This document shows positions 19,712-28,956 of a stretch of DNA of 64,000 nt, one piece after another. The first letter of the stretch is position 1. Every line of letters begins with the position of its first letter. This DNA is from Rubrimonas cliftonensis (lineage in GTDB: Bacteria > Pseudomonadota > Alphaproteobacteria > Rhodobacterales > Rhodobacteraceae): the NCBI RefSeq assembly GCF_900107585.1, contig NZ_FNQM01000007.1, positions 115,433-179,432 on the forward strand, given 5' to 3'. Below the pieces are notes generated by a model. The model did no database searches and was not told the origin of the DNA. It saw only the letters and a list, made by a program, of their open reading frames with translations. The translations under genes and the position numbers were made by a program.

Positions 19712-21559
19712 TCAGGCGCCGATCTGAGCCAGCGCCGCGTCGAGCGCCTGCTGGTTGATCGAGACGCCGGCCTCCGCCTCGAGCGCGCGACCGAGATAGT
19801 CGACCTGATCGGCGGCGAGCGAGGCGGCCAGCGTGCGCGCCAGCGCCTCCCGCGCCGCAGGGTCCGATGGCGGGATGATCTCGCGCAGCACGGCGACGGT
19901 CGCCGAGGCGCCGGCGACGCTGACGGCCGCGGCGCCGGGCTGCGCGGCGAAGAGCGCGGCGCGGGCGTCCTCGCCGAGCCGGGGGTCGGGGTCGTCGCGG
20001 CGCATCGGGCCGAGCGGCTCGATGGCGAGGCCGAGGTCGTCGGCGACGCCCTCCAGCGTCTCGCCGCCGGCGATGCGGGCGCGGGCGGCCTCGGCGGCCT
20101 CGCCGAGGGCGTCCACGGCCCATGCGCGTCGCCAGTCCGCGGCGACCGCGTCGCGGATCGCCTCAAGCGGCGGCGTGACGGCGGGCTTCACCGCGTTCAC
20201 GCGCACCAGGACGTAGCCGCCGGAGGGCAGGCGGACGAGGTCGCGCTCCTCGCCGACCGACGCGGCGAACGCCTCCTCGCGCAGCGCGCGCGCGCCCTCG
20301 GGTCCGCCGGGCAGGTCTGCCGGCGCGCCGGCCGCCTGCAGCGAGGCGTCGCCGCCGAGCGGCAGGCCGAGTTCGGCGGAGATCTCCTCCAGCGTCGCGC
20401 CGCCGGCGGCGAGGTCGGCGACCTCCTCCGCCATGCGGTCGGCCTCCGGCCGGCCGCGCTCCGCCGCGATCTCCTCCGCGAGCAGACTGCGCGCCGCCTC
20501 GAACGGCGTCACGTCCTCGGGCGTGATCCGCGTCACGTCGAGCAGGGCGAAGCCGCCCGCCGTCTGCGCCGGACCCGCGACTCCGGGCGCCTCCAGCGCA
20601 AACGCCGCCTCCCCGCGCGCGTCGAACAGGTCGTCGCGCCGGACCGGGCCGAGGGCGGCGTCCGCCCGCGTCAGCCGCTTCTCCGCAAGCAGCGCGTCGA
20701 AGTCCGCCGCGCCCGAGCGCACGCGCTCGGCGGCGGCCTCCGCCTCGGCGCTTGTGTCGTAGACGATCTGATCGATGGCGCGCGTCGCCGGCTCTGAGAA
20801 CCGCGACAGCTGGGCGTCATAGGCCGCGCGCAGGTCGCTTTCGGGGATATCGCCGGCCAGCGCCGCCGGCTCGATCGAGATCCATGTGACATCGCGCCGC
20901 TCCGGCGCCTCGAACGCCTCGGCGTTGGCGTCGAGATGGGCCTGAAGCGCGGCGTCGTCGGGCTCGGGCGGCGCAAGGCCGAGCGCGTCGCGGCGCAGCG
21001 TGATCGCGTCGAAGCGGCGGCTCTCCTCGCGCAGCCGCAGGATCGCGTCGGTCATCGGCGCCGGGGCCGTCGCCCCCGCCTGCGCCGCGCCGATGATCTG
21101 CGCGGCGGCGAGGGTCTCGCGCACCGTCTGCTCGTAGGCCCCGACGGAGGGATAGGCGCGCGTCACCGTCGCCTGGTACTGCGCTGCGTCGAAAGCGCCG
21201 GCGACCTGGAAGGCGGGTTGCTGGCGGGCCTCTCGCGCGATGGCCTCGTCAGGGGCCGAGACGCCGAGCCGCGACGCTGCGTCCGCCAGCGCCGCCTCGC
21301 GCACCATCCGCGCCAGCACGAAGCGGTCCAGCCCGGAGGCGCGCAGATCGGCGGGGTCGATCCCGTAACGTTGCTGCTCGTTGCGCATGACGCGGGCGTA
21401 GAGGTTCGCCTCGATCGCCTGATCGCCCACCGTTGCGACGCGCGTGGAGAAGCCGCCGCCGATGTCGCCGATGCCCCACACCGCGAAGCTCGCCACCAGA
21501 AGCCCCAGCAGAACCTTGGCCACCCATGACCTGACGCCTCGGCGCAGCAAATCCAGCAT
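19712..21559 (-). CDS. Peptidyl-prolyl isomerase, SurA/PpiD-like
   Basis: A 615-residue membrane-anchored periplasmic folding factor. One N-terminal transmembrane helix (VLLGLLVASFAVWGIGDI, about residues 16-33) is followed by a SurA_N-like helical domain (residues 35-215), a PPIC parvulin-type domain (around residues 230-360, less conserved) and a helical C-terminal part. PpiD-like proteins assist outer-membrane and secreted protein maturation near the Sec translocon. Its stop is 3 bp from the GTG of trpE, so the two are cotranscribed; the ppiD-trpE pairing appears to be position rather than pathway. Confidence 0.85.
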   Translation of the reverse strand: MLDLLRRGVRSWVAKVLLGLLVASFAVWGIGDIGGGFSTRVATVGDQAIEANLYARVMRNEQQRYGIDPADLRASGLDRFVLARMVREAALADAASRLGVSAPDEAIAREARQQPAFQVAGAFDAAQYQATVTRAYPSVGAYEQTVRETLAAAQIIGAAQAGATAPAPMTDAILRLREESRRFDAITLRRDALGLAPPEPDDAALQAHLDANAEAFEAPERRDVTWISIEPAALAGDIPESDLRAAYDAQLSRFSEPATRAIDQIVYDTSAEAEAAAERVRSGAADFDALLAEKRLTRADAALGPVRRDDLFDARGEAAFALEAPGVAGPAQTAGGFALLDVTRITPEDVTPFEAARSLLAEEIAAERGRPEADRMAEEVADLAAGGATLEEISAELGLPLGGDASLQAAGAPADLPGGPEGARALREEAFAASVGEERDLVRLPSGGYVLVRVNAVKPAVTPPLEAIRDAVAADWRRAWAVDALGEAAEAARARIAGGETLEGVADDLGLAIEPLGPMRRDDPDPRLGEDARAALFAAQPGAAAVSVAGASATVAVLREIIPPSDPAAREALARTLAASLAADQVDYLGRALEAEAGVSINQQALDAALAQIGA

Positions 21560-21672
21560 CGGCCCAACCCTCCATCTCGCGCGGCGCGGACGTTATGCGC
21601 GCCCGCCCTGCGCGGCAAGGGAGGGGGCCGGCGGACCAGGGGGCGGCGGACCCGGCGCCGGGCGTGCGCGGC

Positions 21673-22881
21673 TCAGAGCCGGAACGCCTCGAGCCGGCGC
21701 AGCACCTCGGCCAGCCCCGCCGCGTCGGCGTTGGCGAAGGCGAGCCGCAGCGTCGCCTCGGCGGTCCCGTCGCCGCCTTCCGCGCGCATCGGGTTGAACA
21801 TCGTCCCCGGCAGCACGAGCAGGTTGGCGCGGTCCGCCAACGCCTTCGCCACGACGTCCGACGGCGCGTCGAACGGGTGCGCGAGATGGGCGAAGTAGGC
21901 CCCCGAGGAGAGCAGCCGCCAGCCGCCCGGCCCTGCGCCAAGCTCCCCGGCGAACCCGTCCCGCAGCGCGTCGCGTCGGCGCAGGATCTCCAGCCGCTCG
22001 CCGGCGACCCAGTCGCCCATGCGCCTGATCCCGGCCAGCGCCGCGATCTGGCCGAGCTGGTTGGGGCAGATGGTCGTCGTGTCGAGGAACTTCTCCGCCT
22101 GCGCCAGCCGCGCCGGCGAGGCCAGCATCGCGCCGACGCGGTGGCCGGTGAGGCGATAGACCTTCGAGAAGCTGTAGAGCTGGATCACCGTGTCGCCCCA
22201 TCCGGGCGCGGCGAAGAGGTCGTGCGGCGGGCCGTCGCCGGAGTGGAAGTCGCGGTAGGTCTCGTCCAGCACCAGCGCGAGGCCACGCTCGCCGCAGAGG
22301 TCGCGGAACGCCGCGAGCAGGCCCGCCGTATACTCAGCCCCGGTGGGGTTGTTCGGCGTGACCAGCACGACGGCGCGGGTGCGCGGGCCGATGAGCGCCG
22401 CGGCGCGCTCGGGGCTCGGCAGGCCGGCCTCGTCGCAGGGCAGGGGCCGCGTGACCACGCCCGCCATGTCGAGCCACATGCGATGGTTGAAGTACCAGGG
22501 CGAGGGCAGGATCACCTCGTCGCCAGGGCCCGCCAGCGTCGCCACGGCGGCGCAGAAGGCCTGGTTGCAGCCGGACGTGATCGCCACGGCCTCTGGCGCG
22601 ATGGCGGCGCGATAGTGCGCCGACCACCGCTCGGCGACCGCCTCGCGCAGCGCCGGCAGCCCCAGCACCGGCCCGTAGAGATGCGCCTGCGGGTCGTTCA
22701 GCGCCGCCTCGGCGATGGCCTCGCGCAGCGGCCGAGGCGGCGGATCGACCGGCGCGGCCTGGCTGAGATTGATGAGCGGCGTCTCGGGCGGAAAGCTGCG
22801 CCCCGCGATCCAGGCGCGCGCGGCCATCACGGGCGGCTCTGCGGTGGCTGTCAGCGCGGGGGAGAATGCGGCGGCGGTCAT
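21673..22881 (-). CDS. PLP-dependent aminotransferase (class I/II)
   Basis: A 402-residue fold-type I aminotransferase. Seen: YGPVLGLPALREAVAERW, substrate/cofactor segment TSGCNQAFCAAVATLAGPGDEVILP, LVTPNNPTGAEYT, DETYRDF and the Schiff-base lysine in LYSFSKVYRLTGHRVGAM. The C-terminal arginine region LRLAFANAD is present. Probably acts on an amino acid and a 2-oxoacid; the exact substrate is unclear. Its ATG overlaps the stop of the FAD oxidoreductase by 4 bp, so the two are coexpressed; the upstream extension of the frame lies inside that gene and is not used. Confidence 0.85.
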   Translation of the reverse strand: MTAAAFSPALTATAEPPVMAARAWIAGRSFPPETPLINLSQAAPVDPPPRPLREAIAEAALNDPQAHLYGPVLGLPALREAVAERWSAHYRAAIAPEAVAITSGCNQAFCAAVATLAGPGDEVILPSPWYFNHRMWLDMAGVVTRPLPCDEAGLPSPERAAALIGPRTRAVVLVTPNNPTGAEYTAGLLAAFRDLCGERGLALVLDETYRDFHSGDGPPHDLFAAPGWGDTVIQLYSFSKVYRLTGHRVGAMLASPARLAQAEKFLDTTTICPNQLGQIAALAGIRRMGDWVAGERLEILRRRDALRDGFAGELGAGPGGWRLLSSGAYFAHLAHPFDAPSDVVAKALADRANLLVLPGTMFNPMRAEGGDGTAEATLRLAFANADAAGLAEVLRRLEAFRL

Positions 22882-24092
22882 GCGGCGTCCTTCAGGTCGC
22901 AGGCGGGGTCGGCGATGCGGGCGGCGTCCGGCGAGACGCCGGCCTCCAGCCAGCGCTTGGCGGTCATGAACGCGCGCGCGTCGTTCATCGCGTCGACCGA
23001 GAGCAGCCGGTCGCCGGCGAAGCTCCACACCGACTGCGCGCCGGGCCGCGCGCCGGGCCGGACGACGACGCGGTCGCGCCCGTCCGACAGCCCGGCGATC
23101 TGGAGCTTGACGTCGTACTGGTCGGACCAGAACCACGGCGTCGGGTCGTAGACCGCCGGGCGGCCGAGCAGCGTCATGGCGGCGGCCTTGCCCATGTCGA
23201 TGGCGTTCTGCACCGACTCAAGGCGCACCCGCCGTCCGCGCCACGGGAACGAGGCGCAGTCGCCCGCGGCGACGATGGCGGGGTCGGACGTCGCGCAGGC
23301 GGCGTCCGCCGCCACGCCGTTCTCCACCGCGAGCCCGGCCGCTTCGGCGAGCGCCGTCTCCGGCGCGACGCCGACGCCGACGATGGCGAGGTCGGCCGGG
23401 AACGTCTCGCCGTCGGCCATGCGCGCGCCGACCAGCCGCCCGCCCGCGCCCTCCAGCGCGCCCAGCGCCGCGCCCTCGCGCAGGTCTACGCCATGGCCGA
23501 GATGCAGCGCGCGGAAATAGTCGGCGGTCTCGCCGGGCGCGACGCGGCCGAGGATGCGCGGCGCCGCCTCGACGAGCCGCACGTCCATGCCCCGCTTGCG
23601 CGCGACCGCCGCGGCCTCCAGCCCGATATAGCCCCCGCCCACCACGAGCGCGCGGGCGCCCGGCGCCATCGCCGGCGCCATGGCGTCGACGTCGGCCAGC
23701 GCGCGCACCGTGTGGACGCCGGCGAGATCGCCGCCCATCGCCGCGGGCAGCCGGCGCGGCGCCGCGCCTCCGGCCAGGGCCAGCCGGTCATAGGGCAGCG
23801 CGCGGCCGTCGGCGAGCAGCACCCTGCGTCCGGCGCGGTCGATCGCCACGGCGGCGACGCCGAGGATGAGGTCGATCCCCGCCTCGGCGTAGAACGCCGG
23901 CGGTCGGAGCCACAGGCGCTCCGCCCCGATCTCGCCGAGCAGATAGGCCTTGGAGAGCGGAGGGCGCTGATAGGGCGGAGCTGGCTCGGCGCAGACTAGC
24001 GCGAGCGCGCCGGCGAACCCCTCGGCGCGCAGCGTCGCGGCGATCTCCAGCCCGGCCTGTCCGCCGCCGATTATGACGATCCGCCCGTCCAT
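22878..24092 (-). CDS. FAD-dependent ferredoxin/rubredoxin reductase-like oxidoreductase
   Basis: A 404-residue two-dinucleotide-binding flavoprotein. FAD motif IVIIGGGQAGLEIAATLR at residues 5-22, PPYQRPPLSKAYLLGE, NAD motif ALVVGGGYIGLEAAAVARKRG, and the third motif IVAAGDCASFPW. A C-terminal reductase domain carries PWFWSDQYDVKLQIAGLSDG, typical of reductases that pass electrons from NAD(P)H to a small iron-sulfur protein (rhodocoxin or putidaredoxin reductase type). No ferredoxin or P450/oxygenase partner is encoded nearby. The start at 24092 matches the N-terminal FAD motif; followed by the coupled aminotransferase. Confidence 0.88.
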   Translation of the reverse strand: MDGRIVIIGGGQAGLEIAATLRAEGFAGALALVCAEPAPPYQRPPLSKAYLLGEIGAERLWLRPPAFYAEAGIDLILGVAAVAIDRAGRRVLLADGRALPYDRLALAGGAAPRRLPAAMGGDLAGVHTVRALADVDAMAPAMAPGARALVVGGGYIGLEAAAVARKRGMDVRLVEAAPRILGRVAPGETADYFRALHLGHGVDLREGAALGALEGAGGRLVGARMADGETFPADLAIVGVGVAPETALAEAAGLAVENGVAADAACATSDPAIVAAGDCASFPWRGRRVRLESVQNAIDMGKAAAMTLLGRPAVYDPTPWFWSDQYDVKLQIAGLSDGRDRVVVRPGARPGAQSVWSFAGDRLLSVDAMNDARAFMTAKRWLEAGVSPDAARIADPACDLKDAA

Positions 24093-24286
24093 GCCGCCCC
24101 CTTCTCGCACCGCGGCGCCATCAGGCGGCGCCCGGCCGCGCCCGTCAACCGGGCCGCCGGGCCGCGCCCTCGCGGGCGGGCGGCTCGGCGGTCGACGCCG
24201 CAGCCGATGGCCATCCTCGTCCGGGCGCGCTAGCGAGGACGCGCTTGAGAGCGGGGCGGCGCGCGGGCGCCGAGGTGGAGGGCGTC

Positions 24287-25435
24287 TTGGAGCAGACCAC
24301 TCTGGTGATCGCCGACGGGCGCGTGCTGACGCCGGGCGGCTTCGTCGCCGGCGATCTGGCGCTGTCGGGAGATCGGGTCGTCGGCGTCGGGACGGGTCGG
24401 GCGCCGGCGGGCGCCTCACGCCTCGACGCCTGCGGGCGGCTGGTGCTGCCCGGCGTCGTCGACATCCACGGCGACGCCTTCGAGTGGCAGATCGCGCCGC
24501 GGCCGAAATCCTCCTTTCCGCTCGACGTCGCGCTGATGGAGAGCGACCGGCAGCTGCTGGCGAACGGCGTCACCACCGCCTTTCACGCCGTCACGGTCTC
24601 GTGGGAGCCGGGGCTGCGCAGCCTCGAAAGCGCTGCGGCGATCGCCGCGCGGCTGGAGGCGCTGCGCGGCCGGCTGGCTTGCGACGCCCGCCTGCACATC
24701 CGCTGGGAGGTCTTCGCGCTCGAGGCGGTCGAGACGGTGCTCACATGGCTCGCCCGCCGTCCGACGCCGATCCTCGCCTTCAACGACCACGTCTCGAACG
24801 CCATGCTGAGCGGCCATGTCCAGGCGAAGTTGCCCCAGAGCGCTGAGCGGGCCGGCGTGTCGGAAGCCGCCTACCGCGCCTTGCTGGAACGCGTTTGGGC
24901 GCGGCGCGGGGAGACGCCGGACGCGGTCGCCCGCGTCGCGGCGGCCGCGCGGTCGGCGGGCGCCGTGCTGCTCGCCCACGACGAACGCAGCCCCGAGGAG
25001 CGAGCGCGCTTCCGCGCCCTCGGCGCCGCGACGTCGGAGTTTCCGATGAACCGCGAGACCGCCGCGGCGGCGCGGGCTGCGGGCGAGCACACGGTGCTGG
25101 GCGCGCCGAACGTCCTGCGCGGCGGCAGCCATATCGGGATGCTCGACGCCGGTCCGGCCGTGGCCGAAGGCCTCTGCACCGTGCTCGCGTCCGACTACTA
25201 CTATCCCTCGCCCCTGCTGGCGGCGTTCCGCCTCGCGCGGGACGGGATCCTGCCGCTTGAGTCCGCCTGGGCGCTGGTCTCGGCCAACGCGGCGCAGGCC
25301 GCCGGCCTGCCCGACCGCGGCGCGCTCGCGCCCGGAATGCGGGCCGACGTCGTCGTGGTCGACGACGACGATCCGGAGGCGCCGAGGGTCGCCGCCGCCG
25401 TCGTCGCCGGACGGGTCGCGCTGCGGTCCGACTGA
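24287..25435 (+). CDS. PhnM-like amidohydrolase
   Basis: About 382 residues. PhnM hydrolyses the triphosphate of alpha-D-ribose-1-methylphosphonate in the C-P lyase pathway. Recognisable parts: LPGVVDIHGDAFEWQIAPRP (metal-binding start), ANGVTTAFHAVTVSWEPGLRS, LAFNDHVSNAML, HDERSPEERARF, LGAPNVLRGGSHIG, and ASDYYYPSPLLAAF. The start is uncertain: TTG at 24287 has a GGAGG site five bases upstream; GTG 24275 and TTG 24245 are in frame. No phnGHIJKL or transporter genes accompany it, so it may act on another phosphoester or depend on a distant phn cluster. Divergent from the oxidoreductase gene. Confidence 0.85.
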   Translation: MEQTTLVIADGRVLTPGGFVAGDLALSGDRVVGVGTGRAPAGASRLDACGRLVLPGVVDIHGDAFEWQIAPRPKSSFPLDVALMESDRQLLANGVTTAFHAVTVSWEPGLRSLESAAAIAARLEALRGRLACDARLHIRWEVFALEAVETVLTWLARRPTPILAFNDHVSNAMLSGHVQAKLPQSAERAGVSEAAYRALLERVWARRGETPDAVARVAAAARSAGAVLLAHDERSPEERARFRALGAATSEFPMNRETAAAARAAGEHTVLGAPNVLRGGSHIGMLDAGPAVAEGLCTVLASDYYYPSPLLAAFRLARDGILPLESAWALVSANAAQAAGLPDRGALAPGMRADVVVVDDDDPEAPRVAAAVVAGRVALRSD

Positions 25436-25561
25436 GCTGCGCCGCCATGCGCCCGGCCGGGCGCGACGGGCGCCGCGACTGTCACGGCGCCGTGACGAAG
25501 CTGCGCTAGCGTCTGTCCCGGCCGCCCTGAGCGGCGCTCCCGCCCGCACCGGATCAGGCCG

Positions 25562-26389
25562 ATGACCACGAACCGACCCCGCCCGACCCTGGGCGCCTGC
25601 ATGCCGCTCGCCGACGCGCCGGCGCATCTCGACTGGCTGACCGAGGGCGGACGCAGCCTCGAACTGCAGGACTTCGTCGAGGCCGACCTGCTCAACGGCG
25701 ACTGGCGCGGCCGCGTCGCGGAGGCGCGTGCGCTGCTCGGCGGGTGGCAGGGCCGCCTCGGCCTCCACGGGCCGTTCTGGGGCTTCACCATCGCGACGCA
25801 GGATCCTGACGTGCGGGCCGTTGTCGCGCGGCGGATGGATCAGGCGCTGGACGCCGCCGACGCGCTCGGCGCCGACCAGATCGTCATCCACAGCCCCTAC
25901 ACGACATGGGACCACAACAATCTCGACATGGCCGGCGCGCCGCGCGCGCAGGTGATCGACCGGGTCCACGCCTGCATCGGCGCCGCCGTGAAACGCGCCG
26001 AGGCCCTCGGCGTCGTCTTCGTCATCGAGAACATCGAGGACAAGGATCCGCGAGACCGGCTGTCGCTGGCGCAGTCCTTCGGCAGCCCCGCCGTGAAGCT
26101 CTCGATCGACACCGGCCACGCGCACTACGCCCATGTCGCGACGGGCGCCCCGCCGGTGGACTACTATGTGCGCGCGGCCGGCGACATGCTGGCCCACGTC
26201 CATCTGCAGGACGCCGACGGCTACGCCGACCGGCACTGGGCGCCGGGCATGGGTACGGTGAACTTCGCCGCGATCTTCGCCGCGCTGGCCGAGACCGGGG
26301 CCGAGCCGCGGCTGAACCTGGAGCTGCGCGACACGTCGGAGATCGCGCCCGCCGCCGCGCGCCTCGCGGCGATGGGCGTCGCCGTCTGA
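25562..26389 (+). CDS. Sugar phosphate isomerase/epimerase-like TIM barrel protein
   Basis: A 275-residue xylose-isomerase-like TIM barrel. Metal/substrate-facing segments are readable: LGLHGPFWGF, QIVIHSPYT, VVFVIENIEDKDPRD (Glu ligand), KLSIDTGHAHYA (Asp, His), HVHLQDADGYADRHWAPGMGTVNF and LNLELRD. Family members are isomerases, epimerases or AP endonuclease-like proteins with a divalent metal. It follows the PhnM-like gene by 126 bp on the same strand, which is the only hint of a shared sugar-phosphate or phosphonate theme. No signal peptide. Confidence 0.82.
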   Translation: MTTNRPRPTLGACMPLADAPAHLDWLTEGGRSLELQDFVEADLLNGDWRGRVAEARALLGGWQGRLGLHGPFWGFTIATQDPDVRAVVARRMDQALDAADALGADQIVIHSPYTTWDHNNLDMAGAPRAQVIDRVHACIGAAVKRAEALGVVFVIENIEDKDPRDRLSLAQSFGSPAVKLSIDTGHAHYAHVATGAPPVDYYVRAAGDMLAHVHLQDADGYADRHWAPGMGTVNFAAIFAALAETGAEPRLNLELRDTSEIAPAAARLAAMGVAV

Positions 26390-26760
26390 CGCCGGGCGAG
26401 CCGTCGCACCCTCTTGCAGGGCCGCGGCGCCGGCCCGGCGGGGACGACGCCGCGATGGCGGACCGTCTTGCCGGTTCGGCGGCGTCGGCGAAGCGCCGGC
26501 GACGCAACCGACGCTCGCGCATCTCGCCGGGATCGTCTCGGGCGAGGGCCGTCTCGACATCGTCGCCAAGCCCGGCCGGATCGGGCGCGGCGCGAGCATG
26601 GCCGCACTGGAGCGGGTGACGTCGGGCTGCATCGGCGTGGTCGGCCGCCGTTGAGCGCCCGGGCGCCGCGCCGCCGGGCTGGCCTCGTCGCGCCCGACCT
26701 TCGCCGATTCGGGAGGCGCTGCGGCGCCGGCTCGGGAAAGCCGCTAGGATCCACCCTCGC
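26390..26760. other. Intergenic region with an unrecognised reading frame
   Basis: About 370 bp between the TIM-barrel gene and the end of opgH (convergent). One plus-strand frame ending at TGA 26652-26654 reads as plausible protein (LAHLAGIVSGEGRLDIVAKP, then GASMAALERVTSGCIGVVG), but has no start codon upstream in frame before arginine-rich noise, so it may be the tail of a decayed gene. Nothing else was recognised. Confidence 0.3.
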
Positions 26761-28956
26761 TCAGGCCACCGCACGGGTTTCTGGCCCGTCGTCGTGGGCG
26801 TACGGGAACGCGTCTGCGCGCGGGTTCGGGAACGCGTCCGCCAAGGCGTCCAGCAGCGCGGGGTCGCCCGCCAGCGCCGCCCTTTCCTGCGGCGTCAGGA
26901 GGGCGAGGAACGCCTCCGCGCTGTCGGCCCCGGCGACGGCGAGCTTCGCGCGCGCGGTGGCCGCGTCGATCCGTTCGGCCTGATCGGCGGGCCTGCGCCG
27001 CTGCGGCAGCGCCGAGACGTGGGCGCGCAGCAGCGCCGCGTCCCGCGGCAAGGCGGCGAGCCCACCGGCGGCGCGCGCGCGCAGGGCGGCGGTCTCCCGC
27101 TCGATCTCGCCGAAGAGCGCCGGCGGCTCCCGGCTCTCGGGCGTGTCCATCAGGCCGACCCTGGCGAAAAGCCGGTCGAGCCGCGGGTCTCCGCTGAACC
27201 GCGACAGCGCGGGGCTGACGATCAGGCCCGCGATGATCGGCGAAAGCCAGATCACGAGCTCCGGCTGCGCCGAGAGCACCGCCGCCAGCAGCGCGACGCC
27301 GACCGCGCAGTGCAGCCCGTGCGCGGCCAGCGCGGCGCCGAGCGGCAGCGCCTTGCCGTCGCGCTCCTGCGTCGCCCAGCCGCTGTCGCGCCCTGCGAAG
27401 ATCTCGACGACATGGCGCGACTGCATCAGCATCGACACCGGCGCCGCGAGCGAGGAGACCACGATCTCCGCCGCGGCTCCCGCAACCACCCGCAGTCCGC
27501 CGCCGAGCGCGCGCCGCCGCCGACCGTCGGCCAGCGCCTCGATCAGGCCCAGCGCCTTCGGCAGCAGCAGCAGGGCGATGGAGCCGACAAAGAGCCGCTT
27601 CATCCGCTCGGCGTCGAACTGCGGCCAGTCGGGAAACAGCTGGAAGGCGCTCGGGAAGTACTCCGGCGCGCTCATCGTCGCCTGCGCTGTCAGCGCGAGG
27701 CCCACGGCCAGCATCGCCAGCCAGATCGGCGACATGAGGTAGGAAAGGACGCCGATGGCGAAGTGCGCCCGGTTGGGCCAGCGCAGGCCGGCCGCGCCGA
27801 TCACGGCGAGATGCTGCATGTTGCCCTGCGCCCACCGCCTGTCGCGCACCGCCGAGGCCAGCAGCGAGGGCGGCGCGCCCTCCCAGCTTCCGCCGAGATC
27901 GACGTCCATGCGCACGGCCCAGCCCGCGCGCCGCATCAGCGCCGCCTCGACGAAATCATGGCTGAGGATGTGGCCGCCGAAGGGCCTGCGCCCCTCCAGC
28001 ACCGGCAGGCTCGCGCTTTCGGCGAAGGCGCGCACGCGGATCATCGCGTTGTGGCCCCAGTAGTTGCCGTCCTCGCCCTGCCAGGCCGAGACGCCACGCG
28101 CCACCACGGGCCCGTAGACCGCCCCGGCGAACTGCTGGAGGCGGGCGAAGGGCGTCGCGCCGCCGGCGAGCTGCGGCACGCTCTGCAGCAGGCCGAGACC
28201 GGGGTCGGCCTGCATCCGCCGCGCCATCTCCACGACCGTCTCGGGCGCCATGACGCTGTCGGCGTCGAGCACGAGCATGAAGTCGTAGCGCCCGCCCCAG
28301 CGCGTCACGAAGTCGAGCACGTTGCCGGCCTTGCGCCCGACATTGCGCTCGCGCCGCCGCCACCAGACGGGCGCAGCGCCGCCGAGGCGGTCGCGCAGCG
28401 CGGCGAAGGCCGTCGTCTCGCGCACCCAGGCGTCGGCGTCGCGCGTGTCGGAGAGGATGAATATCTCGAAATCCGCGTCGGGCGCGAGGCGCCTCGCGCC
28501 GAGCGCCATGGCCGCCAGCGCCCCGAAGCTCGCCGCCGCATCCTCGTTGTAGACCGGCATCACGATCGCCGTGCGGCTGGTCAGGGGCGCAGGCTTCAGC
28601 CGCGGGGCAGGGCTCTCGAACAGCAGCCCTGCAAAGGCGGAGCACGCCGAGAAGGCGATCCAGCCGAAGGTGGCCACGAACAGCAGGAGCAGCGCCGCCT
28701 GCGGTAGTCCGACGCTCTCGGGGTCGAACACCCGCCACATCTGGTAGGCGCCGATCCCCGTCAGCACCGCGGCGCCGCCGAAGGCCGTCACCCGCGCGGC
28801 GCGCACCAGCCGCGGCGACTCGCCGAAGCGCGCCGCAGGCGCCTTGCGCAGGGACTGCTCGGGCGCCGCGAGCGGCGCCTCCGGCGGCGTCGGCCCAAGC
28901 TCGCCGCGGCTGTCGGGGCCGCCGAAGTCGGCTGATCTTGCGTCCGCGGGGCTCAT
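26761..28956 (-). CDS. opgH: Glucan biosynthesis glucosyltransferase OpgH
   Basis: A 731-residue inner-membrane glucosyltransferase that polymerises UDP-glucose into the beta-glucan backbone of osmoregulated periplasmic glucans. Two N-terminal membrane segments (about residues 55-75 and 85-115) precede a GT-A domain with VMPVYNEDAAASFGAL, the donor-site DADSVMAPETVVEM, HDFVEAALMRRAGW and the RRWAQGNMQH product-binding signature; several membrane helices follow (residues 395-600). Its ATG overlaps the stop of the upstream OpgG-family gene (ATGA). Operon order OpgG-like, OpgG-like, opgH matches Rhodobacter opgGIH; no opgC follows. Confidence 0.93.
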   Translation of the reverse strand: MSPADARSADFGGPDSRGELGPTPPEAPLAAPEQSLRKAPAARFGESPRLVRAARVTAFGGAAVLTGIGAYQMWRVFDPESVGLPQAALLLLFVATFGWIAFSACSAFAGLLFESPAPRLKPAPLTSRTAIVMPVYNEDAAASFGALAAMALGARRLAPDADFEIFILSDTRDADAWVRETTAFAALRDRLGGAAPVWWRRRERNVGRKAGNVLDFVTRWGGRYDFMLVLDADSVMAPETVVEMARRMQADPGLGLLQSVPQLAGGATPFARLQQFAGAVYGPVVARGVSAWQGEDGNYWGHNAMIRVRAFAESASLPVLEGRRPFGGHILSHDFVEAALMRRAGWAVRMDVDLGGSWEGAPPSLLASAVRDRRWAQGNMQHLAVIGAAGLRWPNRAHFAIGVLSYLMSPIWLAMLAVGLALTAQATMSAPEYFPSAFQLFPDWPQFDAERMKRLFVGSIALLLLPKALGLIEALADGRRRRALGGGLRVVAGAAAEIVVSSLAAPVSMLMQSRHVVEIFAGRDSGWATQERDGKALPLGAALAAHGLHCAVGVALLAAVLSAQPELVIWLSPIIAGLIVSPALSRFSGDPRLDRLFARVGLMDTPESREPPALFGEIERETAALRARAAGGLAALPRDAALLRAHVSALPQRRRPADQAERIDAATARAKLAVAGADSAEAFLALLTPQERAALAGDPALLDALADAFPNPRADAFPYAHDDGPETRAVA

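Noticed and set aside
17912..20797. 961-residue open frame on the plus strand
   Set aside because: Antisense to trpE and ppiD; no motif and typical shadow composition.
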